Assembly (NCBI GenBank): GCA_001804785.1
Contig: MHBG01000056.1
Coordinates: 19,434-83,433 of the forward strand
Direction of reading: 5' to 3'
DNA from: Lentisphaerae bacterium GWF2_45_14
Lineage (GTDB): Bacteria > Verrucomicrobiota > Lentisphaeria > Victivallales > GWF2-45-14
Length of the DNA: 64,000 bases
Part shown: one piece after another, positions 6,931 through 15,405 of the stretch
Position numbering within the stretch: the first letter of the stretch is position 1
Layout of the letters: each line of letters starts with the position of its first letter
The notes under the pieces: generated by a model
What the model saw: the letters and a program-made list of their open reading frames with translations, nothing else
What the model was told of the DNA's origin: nothing
Databases searched by the model: none
Program-made: the position numbers and the translations under genes

Positions 6931-9714
6931 CTACTCTGTTATTTTTATGTTATCGACAATCAGCCATCCCCAGTATGGATTTGGCTGGTATTCGCAAGAA
7001 TCCAATGCTTTTCCCCGATCCGGCACAGACAGTTCCGAAGTGATGTTTTTGATCGAAAATGTGTTTTTACCCTTCTTAAGTATGTTCTTTGGAATAGCAA
7101 TTTTTCTGGTTCCGGGATGTTCGTAAAACTTTACTTGAGGGCTTTTTTGGTATACGGATTTGCCGTTTACGAAAACTTCAATGCCGCAATTACGTTCCTC
7201 TTGTCCAGTCACCGTCAATTCCATCTCATTCGAGGGGGCTTCGTCAAGAAACAAATCTGCGGAGACAATGGATTTAAGCAATGCCGGTCTCCTTATCACA
7301 ATATAGCTTCCATTCCTGGCAGGTTCTCCTCCGCTAAAAGCTGAAGCAGGCAGTTCCCATCCATTTTTAATCTTTTTCTGCAATATATTCTTCTTCTCTT
7401 TGAGGGCTGCGAGCGGGTTCGCTATAAGCTCTTTTATCGCAGGCTCATCATACCATTTTCCTTTAGCATTGAGTTTTAAACCTGCTTTTCTCCAAAACCA
7501 TTCTGTTATATTCTGATGATTTTTGTCCACGTAGAATATTTCTTCCTCTGCTGCAATCTGGGCGAATTCCCTCAGATTATTTGCGAAGTCTTTTAGGTTC
7601 AAATCATTTACATTTGTGAAGGGATTGTTTTCATTCAAGTCGTTGTAAAGCAAAAACAATTTTTCGCCTTTGACGCGCCTCAGCAGTTTTGGATTGTCTT
7701 TTGACGCATTCTCTGCCGCGGCAAAGACTCTGTATGCTTTATTCTTGAAGTCGTCACTAATGACCCCGTAGTTGAAAATTTCGCAGTTTTGATGGATTTG
7801 ACGTTCGTCAAATTGTTTATAGAGAAGGTCAAAATATTCGCGCATAAATGGGGCGGCTGGCCCGTAGTATTCTCTCATAAAGTTGTCTATTGCCTGTTCG
7901 ACATCAATTCCGGGATACCAGAGCAGTTGCGAAATCACGTTGACAAACAGCGCGTTGAATTGCCTGGGAGTTCCGCAAAGAGTCAGTCCCGTTACCCCGT
8001 TTGCGCTGTAAAAGCGTATTTTCTCGACCATCGCATAGAACGAGCCGAAGATGCTCAAGGCCTCCTGCGCTCCTGATGGATAGTCAAAAACATACAGCTG
8101 GCCCGAAAAATTTTTAAACCACGCTGAAATTTCTGCCATCCCCTGGCTGTTGTGTTTACAGAACGCATGACTGTGACACCACCATTTAGGCCTGAAGGGG
8201 CAATACGTCATACGCACATGAGGGGCAGGGTTTACCTTTACAGGCATTTTATCCGAGCCTTCGTAAAGAAACATAAAAAATATTTTGTCTGGATATTTCT
8301 CGGCCGCTTTTTCGCTCACCTTGTTCACAAATGCAAGGACTCTGTCGGTATAATTCCCCTCTTCAACGTCCATGGCCTTGCAGTCTTTGCATACACATCT
8401 GTAATGATAGCCGTCGCCTTGGCCTATTGAAAAATATTTAGCCTGAGGCTCCAGTTCAATCCATTTGATAAGGTTTTCCGACGCGAGCGCCTGAACTTTC
8501 GGGTTGGACATACAAAGATGGACAAAATCATCGCTGTCTCCCGGTTTATGAGAAAGCCTGTTTCCGTCTTTCTGCAAAGCAAAGTATTCTGGATGCTCTT
8601 TATGATATTTATCGAAGTTCACCAGAAAGCCGTTTGTGTGAATGGTTCCGCTTCTGCCTCCTATTTTTCGAGGGGACGCGATAAAGGAGTTTATCAAAAA
8701 ATCAGAATTTAAATTTCCGCCGCCCGAACGGAATGCGAAGGCTGGCGTTCTTTTAAAGGCGACAGAGGCAAGGGGCAATGTCTCTATCTTGGGATATTCT
8801 ATTTCCTTTGACGATAAAAATTTTACGCCGATGGACTTTAGAAATGCAGAGATTCCGGAGACAAGCCCCGGGGCATCTTTTCCAGCTATGCTTAAAACAA
8901 GGTCTTTGTTTTTTACAAAAAAACCTCCAGGGCCGACGTCTTTTAATTCTTCGTTCGATATTTTATTTGAATCAATGGCTGCTTTTCCTATCAGAATAGA
9001 GCCTTCAAAGTTTTCAGGCTGCTTTTCTGAAAGACAACTGACAGGGAGCAGTTCTCCTGTCATGTTATATAGATGTTTTTGCAAAAATTTCGCAGCGATG
9101 TTGCCGTAATCATCTTGCGGTGATGATACATAGATGCTTTTACATTCGACCCGCCTGTCGGCCGAAGAAATAAATATTTTATTTTGCGCCGTTTTTGACG
9201 GCGGCAGCGGCCTCAGAGATATATATGAAGCATAGGCCAAAGTGTCGGGTGAATCGGAACTAAATGCCACTTGTATCAGGTCTAGTATTTTCTCCGGTGG
9301 AATTTGAAGTTCAATGCTTATATTATTCCATTCTTTTGACGGTCCAAAGCTCTTACTGAGAAGGGTCCAGTAGCTTTCCCTTTTTACTGTCTCAGGCAAG
9401 AAGGCCTGGATAAAAAGAGTCATACTTCCCGACTCAACTTTAAAGCGGGCATTCAACAAATACCTTTCGGAAACTTCGTGTGCAACGTCCATGCGCTGAA
9501 GAACTCGGAATTCTTTTTGCATGCGCATCCCTTCCTCGCTTTTGGAAACATTTCCAATCCCTTTGTCCATGCTCCATCCGAGCAATGTGTCAGTCAATGG
9601 AATAATTTTTGAGAAGTCCCCGTTTCTAATCAGTTCTTCTCTGGAACTTTCTGTGGAACAAGCCGAGTTAAAGATTGCCGAAAAAAGACCTAGTAGTAAA
9701 AAGATTTTCCTCAT
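6931..9714 (-). CDS. DUF4838 lipoprotein, putative glycoside hydrolase
   Basis: A 927-residue protein with a lipoprotein signal: MRKIFLLLGLFSAIFNSAC, lipobox NSAC with Cys about 19. Residues about 20-150 look like a carbohydrate-binding beta-sandwich; about 170-300 resemble the N-terminal alpha-glucuronidase/hexosaminidase-like domain (VSPQDDYGNIAAKFLQKHL); about 340-680 form a DUF4838 region with a Cys-rich motif YRCVCKDCKAMD, plus TYCPFRPKW and the block NFMREYYGPAAPFMREYFDL. A C-terminal beta-sandwich follows. DUF4838 proteins occur in polysaccharide loci but their activity is not defined. The gene is 26 bases after a LacI-type regulator. A 64-bp stretch (7785-7848) has a near-identical copy at 10888-10951. 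Confidence 0.8.
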   Translation of the reverse strand: MRKIFLLLGLFSAIFNSACSTESSREELIRNGDFSKIIPLTDTLLGWSMDKGIGNVSKSEEGMRMQKEFRVLQRMDVAHEVSERYLLNARFKVESGSMTLFIQAFLPETVKRESYWTLLSKSFGPSKEWNNISIELQIPPEKILDLIQVAFSSDSPDTLAYASYISLRPLPPSKTAQNKIFISSADRRVECKSIYVSSPQDDYGNIAAKFLQKHLYNMTGELLPVSCLSEKQPENFEGSILIGKAAIDSNKISNEELKDVGPGGFFVKNKDLVLSIAGKDAPGLVSGISAFLKSIGVKFLSSKEIEYPKIETLPLASVAFKRTPAFAFRSGGGNLNSDFLINSFIASPRKIGGRSGTIHTNGFLVNFDKYHKEHPEYFALQKDGNRLSHKPGDSDDFVHLCMSNPKVQALASENLIKWIELEPQAKYFSIGQGDGYHYRCVCKDCKAMDVEEGNYTDRVLAFVNKVSEKAAEKYPDKIFFMFLYEGSDKMPVKVNPAPHVRMTYCPFRPKWWCHSHAFCKHNSQGMAEISAWFKNFSGQLYVFDYPSGAQEALSIFGSFYAMVEKIRFYSANGVTGLTLCGTPRQFNALFVNVISQLLWYPGIDVEQAIDNFMREYYGPAAPFMREYFDLLYKQFDERQIHQNCEIFNYGVISDDFKNKAYRVFAAAENASKDNPKLLRRVKGEKLFLLYNDLNENNPFTNVNDLNLKDFANNLREFAQIAAEEEIFYVDKNHQNITEWFWRKAGLKLNAKGKWYDEPAIKELIANPLAALKEKKNILQKKIKNGWELPASAFSGGEPARNGSYIVIRRPALLKSIVSADLFLDEAPSNEMELTVTGQEERNCGIEVFVNGKSVYQKSPQVKFYEHPGTRKIAIPKNILKKGKNTFSIKNITSELSVPDRGKALDSCEYQPNPYWGWLIVDNIKITE

Positions 9715-9740
9715 TACAAGTTTCCTTATCCTTTAACGTT

Positions 9741-10709
9741 TCATTCTAAATTTTTAACAGAATCTCTCTCAATCAATTGATTAGGTAAAACAATGCTTTC
9801 AGGGCCGTCGGCGCCCTGTTCTATGATTCTGACAAGGGTGTTTACGGTCTCTTCGCCAATGGCGTATAATCCCTGATCAATTGTCGTGAGGGCAGGAGTA
9901 AGGTACTCAGATACGCCAACATTTTCAAAGCTTAATATTGAGACATCTTCAGGAATTCTGAAATTTAACAGATTCAGGGCATGGGTAACCTCCAGTCCTA
10001 TGTTTTCTCCCGCCGCAAATATTGCAGTTGGTTTATGCCTCATCATTTTCGCCATTATTTCAAGCGTATTTCCACGAGGCGAGCTCGTGGAAATCAGGTT
10101 TTCCTCAACGGTTATGCCGTTTCTCGAAAGCTCCGACTTGAATCCTTTGGCGCGCTCCATGTCTCCCCAGTTCACCAGGTTGTTAAGCATGAGTCCTATT
10201 CTTCTGTGCCCCTTTGAAACAAGATATTCAACAGCTTTTCTGCTGCCCCCTCTGTGGTCGGAGCATACGTGGGAGAGTCCCGGGATGAAATTATTTACCG
10301 TTACAATTGGCGTTCCTGTTTTTTCTCTGACCATTGCTGTTGTTTCTGGAGAATAAACCAGCGATACAGCCCCTTTGACAAACCGCTCAAAATGATATTT
10401 ATTCTCATGAAGGGGCACTATTTCGACTCCATAGCCCAGCTCTGCAGTTCTTTTCATTATTGAGTAAAATATAATGTTTTCATAGCCAGGTCGTTTGAAA
10501 GAATGAAGACCATTTATCAGAATGGCTATTTTCTTTTCAACTGTCGCAAACTTTGGTGTGTAATCTAATTGCCGGGCGACACTCAGCACGTTGCTGGAGA
10601 CCTCGTCTTTTACGTAGGGATGCTTGTTGAAAACCCTAGAAACGGTGCATGCCGAAACCCCGGCTTTTTTAGCAATGTCTTGAATGGTGATTTTCTGTTT
10701 AAGTCTCAT
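9741..10709 (-). CDS. LacI-family transcriptional regulator
   Basis: About 322 residues. The N-terminal helix-turn-helix reads KITIQDIAKKAGVSACTVSR, followed by the hinge helix VARQLDYTPK and a periplasmic-binding-type effector domain (for example RIGLMLNN and the C-terminal LTTIDQGLYAIGEETV). LacI proteins repress sugar genes until an effector sugar binds. ATG 10709 is preferred over an in-frame ATG at 10751 because the -10 box at 10755-10760 would place the transcript start near 10748, after or at that upstream codon. It heads the operon with the DUF4838 lipoprotein, prepilin-like and SGNH genes, and probably controls them and itself. Confidence 0.85.
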   Translation of the reverse strand: MRLKQKITIQDIAKKAGVSACTVSRVFNKHPYVKDEVSSNVLSVARQLDYTPKFATVEKKIAILINGLHSFKRPGYENIIFYSIMKRTAELGYGVEIVPLHENKYHFERFVKGAVSLVYSPETTAMVREKTGTPIVTVNNFIPGLSHVCSDHRGGSRKAVEYLVSKGHRRIGLMLNNLVNWGDMERAKGFKSELSRNGITVEENLISTSSPRGNTLEIMAKMMRHKPTAIFAAGENIGLEVTHALNLLNFRIPEDVSILSFENVGVSEYLTPALTTIDQGLYAIGEETVNTLVRIIEQGADGPESIVLPNQLIERDSVKNLE

Positions 10710-10754
10710 TTTTGTAAAAAAAACATCTTTTGTGAAATTTTTAGCATGCACCGG

Positions 10755-10783
10755 ATTATAGCATCGAAATTTTGTTTTGTCAA
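10755..10783 (-). promoter_or_regulatory. Perfect sigma-70 promoter for the lacI-type operon
   Basis: Read on the minus strand: TTGACA (10778-10783), a 17-base spacer, then TATAAT (10755-10760). Both hexamers match consensus exactly. The predicted transcript start near 10748 supports ATG 10709 as the start of the regulator. The -35 box is the last part of a 118-bp repeat whose other copy supplies the -35 box of the trkH promoter. Confidence 0.75.
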
Positions 10784-10895
10784 TATTTTTTTGAATTTAT
10801 TGAGTTTATTGCTCCAAAATGACTTTTGACGGTCGCGTCCGTCTTGCAAAGATGTGCAAATTGCCGGAACAGTATTGAAAGTTGAGTAGTTTTGA
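10778..10895. repeat. 118-bp direct repeat, copy 1
   Basis: Aligns without gaps to 12545-12662 with four mismatches that I can count (about 97% identity). Both copies lie directly upstream of a minus-strand gene and end in the TTGACA box of its promoter. Inside is a small inverted repeat GACGG-TCGCGT-CCGTC. There are no terminal inverted repeats or reading frame, so it does not look like an insertion sequence. Confidence 0.9.
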
Positions 10896-10951
10896 TGGAT
10901 TTGACGTTCATCGAATTGCTTATAGAGAAGGTCAAAATATTCACGCATAAA
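10888..10951 (-). pseudogene. 64-bp relic of a DUF4838 gene
   Basis: Matches positions 7785-7848 inside the DUF4838 gene with four differences. In the reading frame of that gene all four are synonymous (Arg CGC/CGT, Lys AAA/AAG, Phe TTT/TTC, Asp GAC/GAT), so the fragment descends from a paralogue that was under protein-level selection. It encodes FMREYFDLLYKQFDERQIHQ and lies between the trkH stop and repeat copy 1. The junction with the repeat shares the octamer TCAAAACT, suggesting joining by microhomology. Confidence 0.75.
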
Positions 10952-10957
10952 TATGGC

Positions 10958-12340
10958 TCAGACGGCAATATCTTCCGGGGACTCTTCTCTTTTTCCCTCT
11001 GGGGAACCACCGAAAAGAGCCGTACTAAGGGTCAGGGGGCCTACCCTGCCGCAAAACATCAGAAGAATGATGACTATTTTGCCGATTGTGCTTAGTCCTG
11101 AAGTAATTCCCATGCTCAGGCCGACGGTGCCGATTGCCGACGCCGCTTCGAAGAAATTTTTCTCAAATGATGTCATCTCGGAAAGTTCCAGCAGGTAAGC
11201 TCCAATGGACAGGGCGATCAGGTAAAGTCCGATGTTGGAAACTGCTATCCAGATGCGTTCGCGCGGAACAACCCTTCCCCAGAAATGAACGTCCGATTCG
11301 CTGTTGATCGTACTCCTCATAACGCCGAGGACTGCCGTAACGCTTGTTACCTTGATCCCGCCGCCTGTCCCTGACGGCGACGAACCTATTATCATAAGTA
11401 CGGTCAGAACCAGTACCGACGACTTGGACAGATCGGCTATGCTGACACTGTTGAAACCCGTTGTCGTTATCGCGTTCATGCACTGAAAGAACGCGGCGAG
11501 GATGCGTTTTTCAGGAGCCATGTGCTGGATGGAAGGCTCTGCCAGAAAAAGGTGTGCAGTCCCGATAAATGTAAGAGCGAGTGTCGCCGATAATATGATT
11601 TTCGTAGTCAGCGTGACTTGTTTTGAACTGCCGATAAATATTCTTCCGAAGTCGACACATACTATGAACCCGACCGCTCCCAGGTAACCCAACGCCGCAG
11701 TCACCGCGTTCAGCCAAAAGTTTCCGGCAAATGCTTCAAAACTGTTGTTGTAGAGTGAAAAACCGGCGGTGCAGAATGACGATACACTGTGAAAAATCGA
11801 ACTCCATAACGGATAGTCGACATTCGCATTCCGGAAACACGGATAGTATGCAGCAACGCCGCAGGCTTCGATGAACACCGTGAAAAACACTACCCCCAAT
11901 ATGAATCTGTCGATCTTGAATCCTTCGGGCAGGCTGAATACGGTATGGCTGACGGCTTTTCTGACGTCGGGAAGCTCCCTTCTTTGCGCAAGGACGAGAA
12001 AGGAACCTAGTGTCATGTAGCCGATACCGCCAAGCTGAATCAGGAAAAGTATGACGACCTGCCCGAAAAAACTGTAATTGTCGGCAATGCTGACGGTCAC
12101 AAGTCCGGTCGTCGAGATCGCCGAGACTGTCGTGAATAGATTGTCGAGTGCGCCCACTTTATTTCCTTCCATGGACAGAGGAAGCGAAAGAGCGAACCAG
12201 CCCACGACGATGTACGAAAGATACCCGAAGAGCGCGATCCTTGCAGGATGCAGACTGCTAAAAGTACGGCAGGCGCCTTTGCACGATGAAATGAATCTGT
12301 GCAAATACGCTCCGCCATCCGGAATACCGGATGCGTTCAT
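10958..12340 (-). CDS. TrkH/KtrB-type potassium channel-like uptake subunit
   Basis: A 460-residue membrane protein with the four pseudo-repeated pore segments of the TrkH/KtrB superfamily; the filter-region motifs are VSAISTTGLV, SVSSFCTAGFS, NAITTTGFNSV and ASAIGTVGLS, each with the filter glycine. KtrB moves K+ with Na+ into the cytoplasm and normally needs a cytoplasmic RCK subunit; none is adjacent, so the KtrA-like protein at 15402-16067 may serve it. AAGGAGG lies just before the ATG. The leader contains a ydaO-type riboswitch and a perfect promoter, so expression should fall when cyclic di-AMP is high. The gene and its control region are bracketed by the 118-bp repeat, suggesting it moved or was duplicated as a unit. 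Confidence 0.85.
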   Translation of the reverse strand: MNASGIPDGGAYLHRFISSCKGACRTFSSLHPARIALFGYLSYIVVGWFALSLPLSMEGNKVGALDNLFTTVSAISTTGLVTVSIADNYSFFGQVVILFLIQLGGIGYMTLGSFLVLAQRRELPDVRKAVSHTVFSLPEGFKIDRFILGVVFFTVFIEACGVAAYYPCFRNANVDYPLWSSIFHSVSSFCTAGFSLYNNSFEAFAGNFWLNAVTAALGYLGAVGFIVCVDFGRIFIGSSKQVTLTTKIILSATLALTFIGTAHLFLAEPSIQHMAPEKRILAAFFQCMNAITTTGFNSVSIADLSKSSVLVLTVLMIIGSSPSGTGGGIKVTSVTAVLGVMRSTINSESDVHFWGRVVPRERIWIAVSNIGLYLIALSIGAYLLELSEMTSFEKNFFEAASAIGTVGLSMGITSGLSTIGKIVIILLMFCGRVGPLTLSTALFGGSPEGKREESPEDIAV

Positions 12341-12363
12341 AATAAAAACCTCCTTTTTAAAAC

Positions 12364-12377
12364 ACGAGGAAAGCCTC
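12364..12377 (-). terminator. Candidate riboswitch expression-platform hairpin
   Basis: On the minus strand CGAGG-CTTT-CCTCG is followed by TGTTTT, between the riboswitch core and the ribosome binding site of trkH. The stem is short (5 bp), so it may be helped by flanking pairing. It is placed where a ligand-induced terminator would be expected. Confidence 0.4.
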
Positions 12378-12379
12378 GG

Positions 12380-12515
12380 TTTTCCGGAGGTTCTCCTCTT
12401 CCATGCCTACGAGGTTAGCTGACGGGCTCGGGCGGAAGAGACTGCCCTACGCCTTGCGGCGATACGCCCCGATTGTAATGGGTCCCCCGTTTCCGCTCAT
12501 GCGGAACTCGGCAAA
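12380..12515 (-). promoter_or_regulatory. ydaO/yuaA-type cyclic-di-AMP riboswitch (approximate bounds)
   Basis: The minus-strand leader contains the family's hallmark core: CCCGTCAGCTAACCTCGTAG followed by GCA (12403-12425), and further upstream GCCGAGTTCCGCA, ACGGGGGACCCATTACAAT and CGGGGCG elements in the expected order. This class binds two cyclic di-AMP molecules and usually switches off K+ uptake and cell-wall genes. Here it sits between a perfect promoter and a TrkH/KtrB gene, a classic target. Bounds are estimated from the predicted transcript start and the end of the core; a covariance-model scan was not possible. Confidence 0.85.
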
Positions 12516-12521
12516 ACGCAT

Positions 12522-12550
12522 ATTATAATATATGTTATTGATGTTGTCAA
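12522..12550 (-). promoter_or_regulatory. Perfect sigma-70 promoter for riboswitch and trkH
   Basis: On the minus strand TTGACA (12545-12550), 17 bases, TATAAT (12522-12527), both exact consensus. Transcription would start near 12515, just before the riboswitch. The -35 box belongs to repeat copy 2. Confidence 0.75.
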
Positions 12551-12662
12551 TAATTTTTTGAATTTATTGAGTTTATTGCTCCAAAATGACTTTTGACGGT
12601 CGCGTCCGTCTTACGAAGATGTGCAAATTGCCGGAACAGCATTGAAAGTTGAGTAGTTTTGA
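12545..12662. repeat. 118-bp direct repeat, copy 2
   Basis: Second copy of the repeat at 10778-10895, same orientation, same length, four mismatches. It lies upstream of the trkH promoter. Sequence on its far side (12663-12803, ahead of the Uup-type gene) is AT-rich and unrelated to that flanking copy 1. Confidence 0.9.
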
Positions 12663-12803
12663 ATTATATTCAGAATTCAGGCAAAGTTTAGATTTTTCTT
12701 TATTCTTCAACATCAATTCTTGAGAAAATTTAATACCTGAACTAACTCCCCAACGATTGCTTTATGACTAAAAAAAACAGGCTAATATAGGAGCTGATTG
12801 ACA

Positions 12804-14717
12804 ATGCCGGAAATCTTAAGAGCGGTTGCTATTACCGCTGAAAATCTGGAAATGGCATATGGCGAACAGGTGGTTCTCGATAAGGCAAGTCTGACCATTC
12901 ATGATGGTGACCGGATCGGACTGGTTGGAGACAATGGCTGCGGCAAATCGACTTTCATGAAGATACTTGCGGCAATAGAGACTCCGAATCAGGGAGAAAT
13001 AACCCGCAGAAAAGGTCTAAAAACAGGTTATCTGCCTCAAGAGTTCGTTCTCAATGAAAATTCTTCCGTCCATGACAATATTATGGACAGTGCCAAGTTC
13101 ATTACTGATCTGCTTGCCGAATATGAAAGCTTGCCGCATGATTCAGGGAAGAGTCATCACCTGGAAAATGAAATCACCCAGCTTGGCGGCTGGAATCTCG
13201 ACTGCGAAATCGACACCATAATGACTAAGCTGAAATGTCCGGAGAAAGAAACTATTATTTCTCAACTCTCAGGAGGGGAAAAGCGCCGGGTTGCTTTGGC
13301 TAAGGCTCTGATTTCCAAACCGGAATTGCTGATTCTGGACGAACCGACAAACCATCTGGATACTGAGTCCATTGACTGGCTTGAAGAATACATGCAAAAT
13401 TATCGCGGCGCATGTATTTTTGTAACCCATGACCGGTATTTCCTGGACAGAGTTACAAACAAGATAGTAGAATTGAACAGGGGAGTATTTCAGTCATATA
13501 AAGGAAATTATTCGAATTACCTGAAAGAAAAGGCGGAACGGGCGGACAGAGAAGAATTAGTGGAGAATAAACGTCAGAGCTTTCTGCGAAAAGAACTTGA
13601 ATGGGTGCGGCGTTCTCCGAAGGCACGCACGACCAAAGCGCAGTATCGCGTAGACCGCTACCATGATGTCGCAGCGCAAACCGCTCTGGAAAAAACTCAG
13701 GACGTCGAACTTATTATTCCGCCAGCCGCCAGAATGGGCAACCGGGTGGTTGACCTTGATGACATTGGGGTTTCATTTGAAAACCGGACTCTCTTCGAGC
13801 ATTTATCTCTGGAAATACAGCCGGCTTCGCGGATTGGAATAATCGGTTCAAACGGAGTGGGCAAGACGACTCTGCTGAAAACCATTCTTGGAATTAACCA
13901 GCCAACCAGTGGCACTGTAGAAATTTCATCGAATACCAAGTTCAATTATATTGATCAGGAACGCTTGGTGCTGAATAACGAAAACACCGTTCTGGAAGAA
14001 ATAGGAGAGGGAAGCAGTCATATCATTATCGGAACGGAACAGATATCAATATGGGGATATCTGAAGCGTTTCCTTTTTGCCGATGAACGAATCGGAATCA
14101 GGGTCGGACAATTGTCAGGCGGTGAACGGGCTCGTTTGCTGCTCGCCAAGATACTCAAGCGTGGCGGTAATTTTATTGTCCTCGATGAACCCACTAATGA
14201 TCTTGACCTTTCAACTTTACGGGTTCTGGAGAACGCCCTGCTCAATTTCGCGGGTTGCGTACTGCTTGTCAGCCATGACCGTTATTTTCTCAATCGGATA
14301 TGCACTGGAATTATTGCCTTTGAGAAGAATGGCGACATAAAATATCATGTGGGGAATTATGATCACTACATGAGTCAGCAGGCTAAATGCTTCACAGAAA
14401 AGACCAAGGAAACGCAAATTAAAAGAGAGAAGAACTCCATCCCAAATCCCATCCCGTCTCCGAATAGCTCAACGCCCCGTAAATTGAAATGGAAAGAACA
14501 ACGGGAACTTGACGAAATGGAAGAAAATATTATGAAACTGGAAAGCAAAATTGAAGAATTGCATTCATGGTTTTCATCTCCGTTTTTTTTCAAGGAATCC
14601 CCGCAGAAAATAAAAGATGTACAAGTAGAACTCGACGAATCCGAAATCCGTCTAAATCAACTTTATCTGCGTTGGGATGAACTTGAGTCAATAAAAAATG
14701 GAACATTGAAAGATTAA
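12804..14717 (+). CDS. uup: ABC-F ATPase, Uup type
   Basis: About 637 residues: two ATPase domains on one chain and no membrane domain. Domain 1 has Walker A GDNGCGKST, signature LSGGEKRR and Walker B LLILDEPTNHLD; domain 2 has GSNGVGKTT, LSGGERARLLLAK and FIVLDEPTNDLD. A linker rich in Arg and Glu (KELEWVRRSPKARTTKAQY) separates them. The C-terminal about 80 residues form a charged coiled coil (RKLKWKEQRELDEMEENI), the mark of Uup, which in E. coli acts on ribosomes and branched DNA. ATG 12804 is chosen because AGGAG at 12789-12793 lies ten bases upstream; TTG 12798 is too close. It is a single gene between two potassium loci. Confidence 0.85.
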   Translation: MPEILRAVAITAENLEMAYGEQVVLDKASLTIHDGDRIGLVGDNGCGKSTFMKILAAIETPNQGEITRRKGLKTGYLPQEFVLNENSSVHDNIMDSAKFITDLLAEYESLPHDSGKSHHLENEITQLGGWNLDCEIDTIMTKLKCPEKETIISQLSGGEKRRVALAKALISKPELLILDEPTNHLDTESIDWLEEYMQNYRGACIFVTHDRYFLDRVTNKIVELNRGVFQSYKGNYSNYLKEKAERADREELVENKRQSFLRKELEWVRRSPKARTTKAQYRVDRYHDVAAQTALEKTQDVELIIPPAARMGNRVVDLDDIGVSFENRTLFEHLSLEIQPASRIGIIGSNGVGKTTLLKTILGINQPTSGTVEISSNTKFNYIDQERLVLNNENTVLEEIGEGSSHIIIGTEQISIWGYLKRFLFADERIGIRVGQLSGGERARLLLAKILKRGGNFIVLDEPTNDLDLSTLRVLENALLNFAGCVLLVSHDRYFLNRICTGIIAFEKNGDIKYHVGNYDHYMSQQAKCFTEKTKETQIKREKNSIPNPIPSPNSSTPRKLKWKEQRELDEMEENIMKLESKIEELHSWFSSPFFFKESPQKIKDVQVELDESEIRLNQLYLRWDELESIKNGTLKD

Positions 14718-14745
14718 CATGCCGTCTCCGTATTGGCAGAAGGGG

Positions 14746-15405
14746 CTATCTTTTATGGTTTTGTTCGTCAAGCAGGGCATTGATTTCGTCATAGATGAAG
14801 TAAAAATATGAGGAATTTCCACTGCGGGCGCAACGACGGAGCGAGTCTCCTTTCTTGTGTGCCTTCAAAACACTGTAAAGTTCTCCGAGGGGAAGGAGTA
14901 GGAGAAGATTAAGATAGCGGATGAAAAGCAGTCCGCTGATGAATGAAATACACGCGATAAAAACAGCCCCCCAGGCACCGGTCGTTCCCAGCCTTCTGGC
15001 GTTCTTGTCAGCTTTTCCCATTGCTTCACGATTAAGTAAAGCCAGTTTCATGATACTTTTAATTTCCTTGTCAATAGCATTGACATCGCCTTCAAGGGCG
15101 GATTTGGAATACTTTTTTATTTCTGCCAGTATAGCAGGTTCACCCTTTTCGGTAATATTATTTTCCGCACGTTGAATAGCGTCGTAAAATCTCTTTTTGT
15201 CAGTATCTTCAAGTTTCCTGTTATTCATGATGGCAAGCTCCGCCAGCATTCCTTCGCAGGAGGCGAGGGATTTGTCATTTTCAGAAATGATTTTAGCTAT
15301 GGCCGGAGTCATCCTGTTTAGCAACGCAACTGTTCCTGTCGCGAGGATGAGGTTCAGAATCAGTAGAAACCATGTTCCAAGAAGTAGAGACCTTCGCATT
15401 TTCAT
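14746..15405 (-). CDS. Membrane sensor with four-helix-like domain and HAMP, no output domain
   Basis: A 219-residue protein. Residues about 7-28 form membrane helix 1; about 30-140 are a predicted all-helical extracytoplasmic domain like the 4HB sensors of chemoreceptors; about 143-165 form membrane helix 2. The remainder resembles a HAMP linker with its conserved Pro (LLLPLGELYSVLKAHKKGD) and the DEINALLDE end motif. No kinase, methyl-accepting or other output domain follows. The start overlaps the trkA stop by four bases, so it belongs to the TrkH-TrkA operon and may pass a signal to that transporter. I know no named family with this domain set in that position. Confidence 0.6.
   Translation of the reverse strand: MKMRRSLLLGTWFLLILNLILATGTVALLNRMTPAIAKIISENDKSLASCEGMLAELAIMNNRKLEDTDKKRFYDAIQRAENNITEKGEPAILAEIKKYSKSALEGDVNAIDKEIKSIMKLALLNREAMGKADKNARRLGTTGAWGAVFIACISFISGLLFIRYLNLLLLLPLGELYSVLKAHKKGDSLRRCARSGNSSYFYFIYDEINALLDEQNHKR

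Noticed and set aside
10710..10751. Start of the LacI-type regulator at ATG 10751
   Set aside because: The perfect -10 box ends at 10755, so the transcript begins at about that codon and could not be initiated efficiently there.
10778..12662. Composite transposon around trkH
   Set aside because: The 118-bp repeats have no transposase, no terminal inverted repeats and no visible target duplications.
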